Origin: Cladorhizidae sp. MBARI D1340-BT2
Taxonomy: Eukaryota; Porifera; Demospongiae; Poecilosclerida; Cladorhizidae
NCBI GenBank assembly: GCA_028752905.1
Contig: JAQNBH010000011.1
Location: 26,528,833-26,592,832 of the forward strand
Direction of reading: 5' to 3'
Length of the DNA: 64,000 bases
Part shown: one piece after another, positions 53,778-64,000 of the stretch
Position numbering within the stretch: position 1 is the stretch's first letter
Layout of the letters: the number at the start of each line of letters is the position of its first letter
Translations under genes and position numbers: made by a program
Notes under the pieces: model-generated
Seen by the model: only the letters and a program-made list of their open reading frames with translations
Told to the model about the DNA's origin: nothing
Databases searched by the model: none

Positions 53778-54816
53778 GCAGCTGATACAATCAAGGTATA
53801 CCCAGGCAATTGATTCAATCTAGGTATACCCAGGCGGCTGATACAACCTAGCTATACCCAGGCAATTGATGCAACCTAGGTATACACAGACAGTTGATCA
53901 ACCTAGGTATATCCAGGCATCTGATGCAACCTAGGTATACCCAGGCAGTTGATGCAACCAAGAAATACTCAGGCAGTTGATGCAACCTAGGCAGTTGATG
54001 CAACCTAGGTATACCCAGGCAATTGATGCAACCTAGGTATACCCAGGCAGTTGATGAAACCTAGGTGTACCCAGGCAGCTGATGCAACCTAGGTATACCC
54101 AGGCATTTAATGCAACCTATGTATATCCAGGCAGCTGATGCAACCTAGGTATACCCAAGCAGTTGAAGTAACCTAGGTATACCCTGGCAGTTGTTGCAAT
54201 CTAGGTTTACTCAGGCTGTTGATGCAACCTAAGTATAGCCAGGCAGTTGATGCAACCTAAATATAGCCAGGCAGTGATGCAACCTAGGCTATACACAGGC
54301 AGTTGATGCAACCTAGGTATAGCCAGGCAGTAAATGCAACCTAGGTATACTCAGGCAGTTGTTGCAACCTAGGTATAACCAGGCAGTTGAAGCAACCCAG
54401 GCATGCAACTAGGTATACCTATGCAGCTGATGCAATTTAGGTATACCCAAGCAGTGGATGCAACCTAGGTATATCCAGGCATTTGATACAACCTAAGTAT
54501 ACACAGGCAGTTGATGCAACCTAGGTATACCCAAGCAGTTGATACAAACTAGGTATCGCCAGGCAGTTGATGAAACCTAGGTATACCCAGGCAGTTGATG
54601 TAAACTATGTATAGCCAGGCACTTGATGCAACCTAAGTATAGCCAGGCAGTGATGCATCCTAGGTACACCTAGGCAGTTGATGCAACCTAGGTATACCCA
54701 GGCAGATGATACAATCTAGGTATACCCAGGTAGTTGATGCAACCTAGGTATACCCAGGTAGCTGATTCATCAACCTAGGTATACTCAGGCAGTTGATGCA
54801 ACCTATGTATGCCCAG
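53778..54816 (-). repeat. 1,039-bp higher-order unit, right-arm copy 1
   Basis: Reverse-complement counterpart of the unit at 37,344-38,382, with the same private variants near its start (CCAAGAAATACTC, and CCCTGGCAGTTGTTGC near 54,181). It is followed by a different block and not by another unit. Confidence 0.8.
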
Positions 54817-55570
54817 GCAGCTGATACAATCTAGGTATACCCAGGCAGTTTATGCAACCTAGGTATACACAGGCAGCTGATACAATCTAGGTATACCCAG
54901 GCAATTGATGCAATCTAGGTATACCCAGGCAGTTTATACAACCTAGGTATACCCAGGCAGATGATACAACCTAGGTATACCCAGGGAATTGATGCAACCT
55001 AGGTATACCCAGGAAGTTGATGCAACCTAGGTATACACAGGCAGTTGATGCAACCTAGGATCCCCAGGCAGTTGATGCAACCTACGTATACACAGGCAGC
55101 TGATACAATCTAGGTATACCCAGGCAGTTGATGCAACCTAGGTATACCCAGGTAGCTGATACAATCTAGGTATACCCAGGCAGTTGATGCAACCTAGGTA
55201 TACCCAGGTAGCTGATTCAACCTAGGTATATCCAGGCAGTTGATGCAACCTATGTATACCCAGGCAGCTGATACAATCTAGGTATACCCAGGCAGTTGAT
55301 GCAACCTAGTTATACATAGGCAGCTGATACAACCTAGGTATACCCAGGCAGCTGATATAACCGAGGCAATTGATGCAACCCAGGTATACCCAGGCAGTTG
55401 ATGCCACCTAGGTACAATTAGGCAGGTGATGCAACCTAGGTATACCCAGACAGCTGATGCAACATAGGTATACCCAGGCAGTTGATGCAACCTAGGTATA
55501 CCCAGGCAGCTGATGTAACCTAACAATATACAGGCAATGGATGCAACCTAGGTATAGCCAGGCAGCTGAT
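54817..55570 (-). repeat. Satellite block repeated 4,088 bp downstream
   Basis: This block, including the minus-strand read-through frame 55,278-55,526, recurs at 58,905-59,658 with a constant 4,088-bp offset. The frames at 55,278 and 59,366 are identical at protein level. I found no equally good partner for the frame variants CLIVPRWHQ in the left array. Confidence 0.75.
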
Positions 55571-56826
55571 GCATACTAGGTATACTCAGGCAATTGATGC
55601 AACCTAGGTATACCCTGGCAGCTGATGCAACCTAAGTATACCCAGGAAGCTGATACAACCTAGGTATATTCTGACAGTTGATGCAACCTAGGTATACCCA
55701 AGCAGTTGATGCAATCTAGGTATATCTAGGCAGTTGATGCAACATAGGTATACCCAGGCAGTTGATGCAACCTAGGTATACCCACCCAGGCAGCTGATGT
55801 AAACTAAGAATACACAGGCAATGGATGCAACCGAGGTATAGCCAGGCATCTGATACATACTAGGTATACTCAGGCAATTGATGCAACCTAGGTATACCCA
55901 GGCAGCTGATGCAACCTAGGTATACCTAGGAAGCTGATACAACCTAGGTATACCCAGGCAGTTAATGCAACCTAGGTATACCAAGGCATCTGATACAATC
56001 TAGGTATACCCACGCAGTTGAATCAACCTAAGTATACACAGGCAGTTGAAGCAACCTAGGTATACCCAGGCAGTTGATGCAACCTACGTATACCCAGGCA
56101 GCTGATGCAACCTAGGTATACCCATGCAGTTGATGCAACCTAGGTATACCCAGGCATCTGATACAATCTAGGTATACCCGGGCAGTTGATGCAACCTAGG
56201 TATACCCAGGTAGCTGATTCAACCTAGGTATACCCAGGCAGTTGATGCAACGTATGTATGCCCAGGCAGCTGATACAATCTAGGTATACCCAGGCAGTTG
56301 TTGCAAACTAGGTATACACAGGCACTGATACAATCTAGGTATACCCAGGAAATTGATGCAATCTAGGTATACCCAGGCAGCTGATACAACCTAGGTATAC
56401 CCAGGCAGATGATACAACCCAGGCAATCCCAGGTATACCCATGCAGTTGATGCAACCTAGGTATATCCAGGCAGCTGATACAATCTAGGTATACCCAGGC
56501 AGTTGATGCAACCTAGGTATACCCAGGTAGCTGATTAAACCTAGGTATACCCAGGCAGTTGATGCAACCTAGGTATACCCAGACAGCTGATGCAACATAG
56601 GTATAACCAGGCAGTTGATGCAACCTAGGTATACCCTGGTAGCTGATGTAACCTAAGTATACACAGGCAATGGATGCAACCTAGGTATAGCCAGGCATCT
56701 GATGCATACTAGGTATACTCAGGCAATTGATGCAACCTAGGTATACCCAGGCAGGTGATGCAACCTAACTATACCCAGGAAGCTGATACAACCTACAGAC
56801 AGTTGATGCAACCTAGGTATACCCAG

Positions 56827-58904
56827 GCAGCTGATACAATCAAGGTATACCCAGGCAATTGATTCAATCTAGGTATACCCAGGCGGCTGATACAACCTAG
56901 CTATACCCAGGCAATTGATGCAACCTAGGTATACACAGACAGTTGATCAACCTAGGTATATCCAGGCATCTGATGCAACCTAGGTATACCCAGGCAGTTG
57001 ATGCAACCAAGAAATACTCAGGCAGTTGATGCAACCTAGGCAGTTGATGCAACCTAGGTATACCCAGGCAATTGATGCAACCTAGGTATACCCAGGCAGT
57101 TGATGAAACCTAGGTGTACCCAGGCAGCTGATGCAACCTAGGTATACCCAGGCATTTAATGCAACCTATGTATATCCAGGCAGCTGATGCAACCTAGGTA
57201 TACCCAAGCAGTTGAAGTAACCTAGGTATACCCTGGCAGTTGTTGCAATCTAGGTTTACTCAGGCTGTTGATGCAACCTAAGTATAGCCAGGCAGTTGAT
57301 GCAACCTAAATATAGCCAGGCAGTGATGCAACCTAGGCTATACACAGGCAGTTGATGCAACCTAGGTATAGCCAGGCAGTAAATGCAACCTAGGTATACT
57401 CAGGCAGTTGTTGCAACCTAGGTATAACCAGGCAGTTGAAGCAACCCAGGCATGCAACTAGGTATACCTATGCAGCTGATGCAATTTAGGTATACCCAAG
57501 CAGTGGATGCAACCTAGGTATATCCAGGCATTTGATACAACCTAAGTATACACAGGCAGTTGATGCAACCTAGGTATACCCAAGCAGTTGATACAAACTA
57601 GGTATCGCCAGGCAGTTGATGAAACCTAGGTATACCCAGGCAGTTGATGTAAACTATGTATAGCCAGGCACTTGATTCAACCTAAGTATAGCCAGGCAGT
57701 GATGCATCCTAGGTACACCTAGGCAGTTGATGCAACCTAGGTATACCCAGGCAGCTGATACAATCTAGGTATACCCAGGTAGTTGATGCAACCTAGGTAT
57801 ACCCAGGTAGCTGATTCATCAACCTAGGTATACTCAGGCAGTTGATGCAACCTATGTATGCCCAGGCAGCTGATACAATCAAGGTATACCCAGGCAATTG
57901 ATTCAATCTAGGTATACCCAGGCGGCTGATACAACCTAGCTATACCCAGGCAATTGATGCAACCTAGGTATACACAGACAGTTGATCAACCTAGGTATAT
58001 CCAGGCATCTGATGCAACCTAGGTATACCCAGGCAGTTGATGCAACCTAGAAATACTCAGGCAGTTGATGCAACCTAGGCAGTTGATGCAACCTAGGTAT
58101 ACCCAGGCAATTGATGCAACCTAGGTATACCCAGGCAGTTGATGAAACCTAGGTGTACCCAGGCAGCTGATGCAACCTAGGTATACCCAGGCATTTAATG
58201 CAACCTATGTATATCCAGGCAGCTGATGCAACCTAGGTATACCCAAGCAGTTGAAGTAACCTAGGTATACCCAGGCAGTTGTTGCAATCTAGGTTTACTC
58301 AGGCTGTTGATGCAACCTAAGTATAGCCAGGCAGTTGATGCAACCTAAATATAGCCAGGCAGTGATGCAACCTAGGCTATACACAGGCAGTTGATGCAAC
58401 CTAGGTATAGCCAGGCAGTAAATGCAACCTAGGTATACTCAGGCAGTTGTTGCAACCTAGGTATAACCAGGCAGTTGAAGCAACCCAGGCATGCAACTAG
58501 GTATACCTATGCAGCTGATGCAATTTAGGTATACCCAAGCAGTGGATGCAACCTAGGTATATCCAGGCATTTGATACAACCTAAGTATACACAGGCAGTT
58601 GATGCAACCTAGGTATACCCAAGCAGTTGATACAAACTAGGTATCGCCAGGCAGTTGATGAAACCTAGGTATACCCAGGCAGTTGATGTAAACTATGTAT
58701 AGCCAGGCACTTGATGCAACCTAAGTATAGCCAGGCAGTAATGCATCCTAGGTACACCTAGGCAGTTGATGCAACCTAGGTATACCCAGGCAGATGATAC
58801 AATCTAGGTATACCCAGGTAGTTGATGCAACCTAGGTATACCCAGGTAGCTGATTCATCAACCTAGGTATACTCAGGCAGTTGATGCAACCTATGTATGC
58901 CCAG
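56827..58904 (-). repeat. 1,039-bp higher-order unit, right-arm tandem pair
   Basis: Two head-to-tail copies with boundaries at 56,827, 57,866 and 58,905 correspond to the left-arm pair at 36,305-38,382 with one coordinate sum (95,209). The duplication junction itself is shared by both arms. Confidence 0.85.
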
Positions 58905-61900
58905 GCAGCTGATACAATCTAGGTATACCCAGGCAGTTTATGCAACCTAGGTATACACAGGCAGCTGATACAATCTAGGTATACCCAGGCAATTGATGCA
59001 ATCTAGGTATACCCAGGCAGTTTATACAACCTAGGTATACCCAGGCAGATGATACAACCTAGGTATACCCAGGGAATTGATGCAACCTAGGTATACCCAG
59101 GAAGTTGATGCAACCTAGGTATACACAGGCAGTTGATGCAACCTAGGATCCCCAGGCAGTTGATGCAACCTACGTATACACAGGCAGCTGATGCAAACTA
59201 GGTAAACCAAGGCAGTTGATGCAACCCAGGTATACCCAGGCAGCTGATACAATCTAGGTATACCCAGGCAGTTGATGCAACCTAGGTATACCCAGGTAGC
59301 TGATTCAACCTAGGTATATCCAGGCAGTTGATGCAACCTATGTATACCCAGGCAGCTGATACAATCTAGGTATACCCAGGCAGTTGATGCAACCTAGTTA
59401 TACATAGGCAGCTGATACAACCTAGGTATACCCAGGCAGCTGATATAACCGAGGCAATTGATGCAACCCAGGTATACCCAGGCAGTTGATGCCACCTAGG
59501 TACAATTAGGCAGGTGATGCAACCTAGGTATACCCAGACAGCTGATGCAACATAGGTATACCCAGGCAGTTGATGCAACCTAGGTATACCCAGGCAGCTG
59601 ATGTAACCTAACAATATACAGGCAATGGATGCAACCTAGGTATAGCCAGGCAGCTGATGCATACTAGGTATACTCAGGCAATTGATGCTACCTAGGTATA
59701 CTCAGGCAGTTGATGCAACCCACGCGGATGATGCAACCTATGTATATCCAGGCAGTTGATGCAACCTAGGTATACACAGGCAGTTGATGCAAACTAGGAA
59801 TACCCAGGCGCAGCTAATGCAACCTAGGTATACCTAGGCAGTTGATGCAACCTAGGTATACCCAGGCATCTGATAAAATCTAGGTATCCCAGGCAATTGA
59901 TGGAACTTAGGTATACCCAGGCAGCTGATACAACGTAGGTATACCCAGGCAGTTGATGCAACCTAGGTATACCAATGTCGCTGATACAATCTAGGAATAC
60001 CAAGGCAATTGATGCAATCTAGGTATACCCAGGCAGCTGATACAACCTAGTTATACCCAGGCAGCTGATACAACCTAGGTATAGCCAGGCAGCTGAAGCA
60101 ACCTAGGTATACCCAAGCAGTTGATGCAACCTAGTGATAGTCAGGCAGTTGATGCAACCTAGGCAGTTGATGCAACCTAGGTATAATCAGGCAATTGATG
60201 CAACCTAGGTATACCCAGGCAGTTGATGAAACCTAGGTGTACTCAGGCAGCTGATGCAGCCTAGGTATTACCAGGCAGTTGATGCAACCTAGGTATATCC
60301 AGGCAGATGACGCAACCTAGGTATACCCAGGCAGTAGATGCAACCTAGGTATACCCAGGCAGTTCTTGCAACCTAGGTATAGCCAGGCAGTTGATGCAAC
60401 CTAGGTTTACCCAGACAGTTGATACAACCTAGGTAAAGCCAGGCAGTTGATGCAACCTAAATATAGCCAGGCAGTGATGCAACCTTGGCTATACCCAGGC
60501 AGTTGATGCAACCTACGTAAAGCCAAGCAGTTGATGCAACCTATGTATACTCAGGCAGTTGATGCAACCTAGGTATAACCTGGCAGTTGATGCAACCTAT
60601 GTATACGGAGGCAGTTGATGCAACCTAGTTATACCCAGGCAGCTGATACAATCTAGGTATACCCAGGCAATTGATACAATCTAGGTATACACAAGCAGCT
60701 GATACAATCTAGGTATACCCAGGCAATTGATGGAACCTAGGTATACCCAGGCAGCTGATACAACCTAGGTATATCCAGGCAGTAGATGCAACCTAGGTAT
60801 ATCCAGGCAGCTGATACAATCTAGGTATACCCAGGCAATTGATGGAACCTAGGTATACCCAGGCAGCTGATGCAACCTAGGTATACCCAGGCAGATGATA
60901 CAACCTAGGTATACCCAGGCAATTGATGCAACCTAGGTATACCCAGGCAGTTGATTCAACCTAGGTATACACAGGCAGCTGATGCAAACTTGGTATACCC
61001 AGGCAGTTGATGCAACCTAGATATACTCAGGCAGTTGGTGCAACCTAGGTATACCCAGACAGTTGATGCAACCAAGGTATACCCAGGCAGTTGATCCAAC
61101 CTGGGTACACCCAGGCAGTAGATGCAAACTAGGTATACCCACGCAGCTGATGCAACCTAGGTATAGCCAGGCAGTTGATACAACCTAGGTATACCAGGCA
61201 GTTGATGCAACCTAGATTTACTCAGGCAGTTGATTCAACCTAGGTATAGCCAGTCAATTGATGCAAACTAGGTATACAATGCAACCAAGGTATACACAGG
61301 CAATTGATGCAACCTAGGTATACCCTCGTAGATGATGCAATTAGGCATACCCAAGCAGTGGATGCTACCTAGGTATTCCCAGACAGCTGTTGCAACATAG
61401 GTATACCCAGGCAGTTGATGCAACCCAGGCAGCTGATGTAACATAAGTATACACAGGCAATGGATGCAGCCTAGGTATAGCCAGGCAATTGATAGAACCT
61501 AGGTATACCCAGGCAGTTGATGCAACCTAGATATTCCCAGGCAGCTGATGCAACATAGGTATACCTTGGCAGTTGATGCAACCTAGGTATACCCAGGCAG
61601 CTGATGTAACCTAAGAATACACAGGCAATGGATGCAACCAAGGTATAGCCAGGCATCTGATGCATACTAGGTATACTCAGGCAATTGATGTAACCTAGGT
61701 ATACCCAGGCAGCTGATGCAAATTAAGTATACTCAGACAGTTGATACAACCTAGGTATACCCAGGCAGCTGATGCAATCAAGGTATACCCAGGCAATTGA
61801 TGGAACCTAGGTATATCCAGGCAGCTGATACAACCTAGGTATACCCAGGCAGTTAATGCAAACTAGGTATACCAAGGCAGCTGATCCAATCTAGGTATAT

Positions 61901-62033
61901 CCAGGCAATTGATGCAATCTAGGTATACCCAGGTGGCTTATACAACCTAGGTATACTCCGGCAGCTGATACAACCTAGGTATACCCAGGCAATTGATGCA
62001 ACCTAGGTATACCCAGGCAGTTGATCAACATAG

Positions 62034-64000
62034 GTATACACAGGCAATTGATGCAACCTACGTATACCCAGGCAGCTGATGCAACCTAGGTATACCCATG
62101 CAGTTGATGCAACCTAGGTATACCCAAGCAGCTGATACAATCTAGGTATACCCATGCAGCTGATGCAACCTAGGTATAGCCAGGCAGTTGATACAACCTA
62201 GGTATACCAGGCAGTTGATGCAACCTAGATATACTCAGGCAGTTGATGCAACCTAGGTATAGCCAGTCAATTGATGCAAACTAGGTATACCCAGGCGTTT
62301 GATGCAAGCAAGGTATACACAGGCAATTGATGCAACCTAGGTATACCCACGTAGATGATGCAATTAGGCATACCCAAGCAGTGGATGCAACCTAGGTATT
62401 CCCAGACAGATGATGCAACATAGGTATACCCAGGCAGTTGATGCAACCTAGGTATACCCAGGCAGCTGATGTAACCTAAGTATACACAGGCAATGGATGC
62501 AACCTAGGTATAGCCAGGCAATTGATAGAACCTAGGTATACCCAGGCAGTTGATGCAACCTAGATATACCCAGACAGCTGATGCAACATAGGTATACCCA
62601 GGCAGTTGATGCAACCTAGGTTTACCCAGGCAGCTGATGTAACCTAAGAATACACAGGCCATGGATGCAACCGAGTTATAGCCAGGCATTTGATGCATAC
62701 TAGGTATACTCAGGCAATTGATGTAACCTAGGTATACCCAGGCAGCTGATGCAACCTAAGTATACCCAGGAAGCTGATACAACCTAGGTATACTCAGACA
62801 GTTGATGCAACCTAGGTATACCCAGGCAGCTGATACAATCAAGGTATACCCAGGCAATTGATGGAACCTAGGTATACCCAGGCAGCTGATACAACCTAGG
62901 TATACCCAGGCAGTTAATGCAAACTAGGTATACCAAGGCAGCTGATACAATCTAGGTATACCCAGGCAATTGATGCAATCTAGTTATACCCAGGCGGCTG
63001 ATGCAACCTAGATATAGTCAGGCAGTCGATGCAACCTATGTATAACCAGACAGTTGATGCAACCAAGGTATACCCAGGCTGTTGATGCAACCTAGGTATA
63101 CCCAGGCAGGTGATGCAACCTAGGTATACCCAGACAGCTGATGCAACATAGGTATACCCAGGCAGTTGATGCAACCTAGGTATACCCAGGCAGCTGATGT
63201 AACCTAACAATATACAGGCAATGGATGCAACCTAGGTATAGCCAGGCAGCTGATGCATACTAGGTATACTCAGGCAATTGATGCAACCTAGGTATACCCT
63301 GGCAGCTGATGCAACCTAAGTATACCCAGGAAGCTGATACAACCTAGGTATATTCAGACAGTTGATGCAACCTAGGTATACCCAAGCAGTTGATGCAATC
63401 TAGGTATATCTAGGCAGTTGATGCAACATAGGTATACCCAGGCAGTTGATGCAACCTAGGTATACCCACCCAGGCAGCTGATGTAAACTAAGAATACACA
63501 GGCAATGGATGCAACCGAGGTATAGCCAGGCATCTGATACATACTAGGTATACTCAGGCAATTGATGCAACCTAGGTATACCCAGGCAGCTGATGCAACC
63601 TAGGTATACCTAGGAAGCTGATACAACCTAGGTATACTCAGACAGCTGATGCAACCTAGGTATACCCAGGCAGCTGATACAATCAAGGTATACCCAGGCA
63701 ATTGATGGAACCTAGGTATATCCAGGCAGCTGATACAACCTAGGTATACCCAGGCAGTTAATGCAACCTAGGTATACCAAGGCATCTGATACAATCTAGG
63801 TATACCCACGCAGTTGAATCAACCTAAGTATACACAGGCAGTTGAAGCAACCTAGGTATACCCAGGCAGTTGATGCAACCTACGTATACCCAGGCAGCTG
63901 ATGCAACCTAGGTATACCCATGCAGTTGATGCAACCTAGGTATACCCAGGCATCTGATACAATCTAGGTATACCCGGGCAGTTGATGCAACCTAGGTATA
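62034..64000 (-). repeat. Satellite block copied from 51,190-53,156 (offset 10,844 bp)
   Basis: The minus-strand frame 62,504-62,698 is identical at protein level to 51,660-51,854. The frame at 62,980-63,210 matches 52,136-52,366 with two changes, and GGCATCTGATACAATC at 63,781 matches 52,937. All share an offset of 10,844 bp. The end of the window falls inside this copy. Confidence 0.82.

Larger units (their letters stand above)
52260..57865 (-). repeat. 3.05-kb duplication private to the right arm
   Basis: Positions from about 52,260 to 54,816 recur about 3,160 bp downstream at first (TAACAATATA at 52,361 and 55,521). After the second copy loses about 111 bp, four monomers, near 55,940, the offset becomes 3,049 bp (CAGGCAATCC at 53,371 and 56,420). 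The mirror offset to the left arm jumps by the same 3,049 bp, so the duplication arose on this side, or was lost from the other. Confidence 0.8.
49357..62033 (-). repeat. Right arm of giant satellite inverted repeat
   Basis: It mirrors 42,635 and lower positions of the left block. Coordinate sums step by near-multiples of 28: 91,992 at the junction, 92,049 over 50.6-52.4 kb, and 92,160 at 53,778. After an extra 3,049 bp the sum is 95,209 at 56,827-58,904, then 95,349 near 59,720 and 95,433 at 61,471. Private variants shared with single left positions include CTCTTTACACC (42,528), the GCGTGGG form near 35,625 (right: CCCACGC, 59,719) and the CCAAGAAATACTC form of 38,198. Beyond about 62,033 the order is not that of the left arm. 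Confidence 0.83.
49357..64000 (-). repeat. 28-bp satellite array, right block (reverse)
   Basis: About 520 copies of the same monomer as in the left block, here in reverse complement (core ACCTAGGTATACC). The array begins abruptly after the reverse transcriptase fragment and runs past the window end. Variant types and 18-bp short monomers are those of the left block. Minus-strand open frames such as 50,628-50,876 and 61,471-61,665 are repeat read-through and encode the same peptide pattern as the plus-strand frames of the left block. No gene was seen. Confidence 0.98.

Noticed and set aside
1..64000. Telomeric repeat or known centromere satellite.
   Set aside because: The 28-bp monomer is not a TTAGGG-type telomere repeat, and I know of no centromere satellite with this sequence. 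The sequence alone cannot assign a chromosomal role.

Overview
This window is eukaryotic and almost certainly animal DNA. Most of it (1-42,849 and 49,357-64,000) is one 28-bp satellite with no genes. Between the two arrays lies a 6.5-kb unique island (42,850-49,356) that holds broken transposable elements. Animal origin is inferred from a Merlin-type DNA transposon relic, a Ty3/gypsy-type LTR retroelement primed by tRNA-Leu, a likely spliceosomal intron, and CRE and ETS sites. GCTAGCTA-rich spacer hints at a basal invertebrate such as a sponge, but that is an impression and not shown. No bacterial signal is present.

Layout. The left array (1-42,849) reads forward; its monomer core is GGTATACCTAGGT followed by TTGCATCAACTGCCT. 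The right array (49,357-64,000) is the same satellite in reverse complement. Both have nested higher-order structure, with repeat units of about 1,039, 1,347, 2,700, 3,049 and 6,651 bp. The arrays are not merely opposite in orientation. Starting at 49,357 the right array copies, variant for variant, the reverse complement of the left array going backward from 42,635. The window is therefore a giant imperfect inverted repeat with arms of roughly 9-13 kb and a 6.7-kb spacer.

The island contains, in order: a minus-strand Merlin/IS1016-type transposase relic cut off by the satellite (42,850-43,509); AT-rich spacer (43,510-44,620); a promoter-like stretch with a CRE and an ETS site and a possible 507-bp intron (44,620-45,304); and the 5' part of a Ty3/gypsy-type retroelement (45,363-49,356). 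The retroelement has a 440-bp 5' LTR, a tRNA-Leu primer binding site, gag, a zinc knuckle, an aspartic protease, an integrase and then the N-terminal half of a reverse transcriptase, where the reversed satellite begins. Integrase ahead of reverse transcriptase is the unusual domain order of the Gmr1 lineage. About five frameshifts and three stop codons make the element inactive.

Nothing here works as an operon or pathway. The main interest is the inverted satellite architecture with its spacer truncated on both sides, and the pol gene order of the retroelement. Short ORFs in the arrays are by-products of a 28-bp period read in threes.
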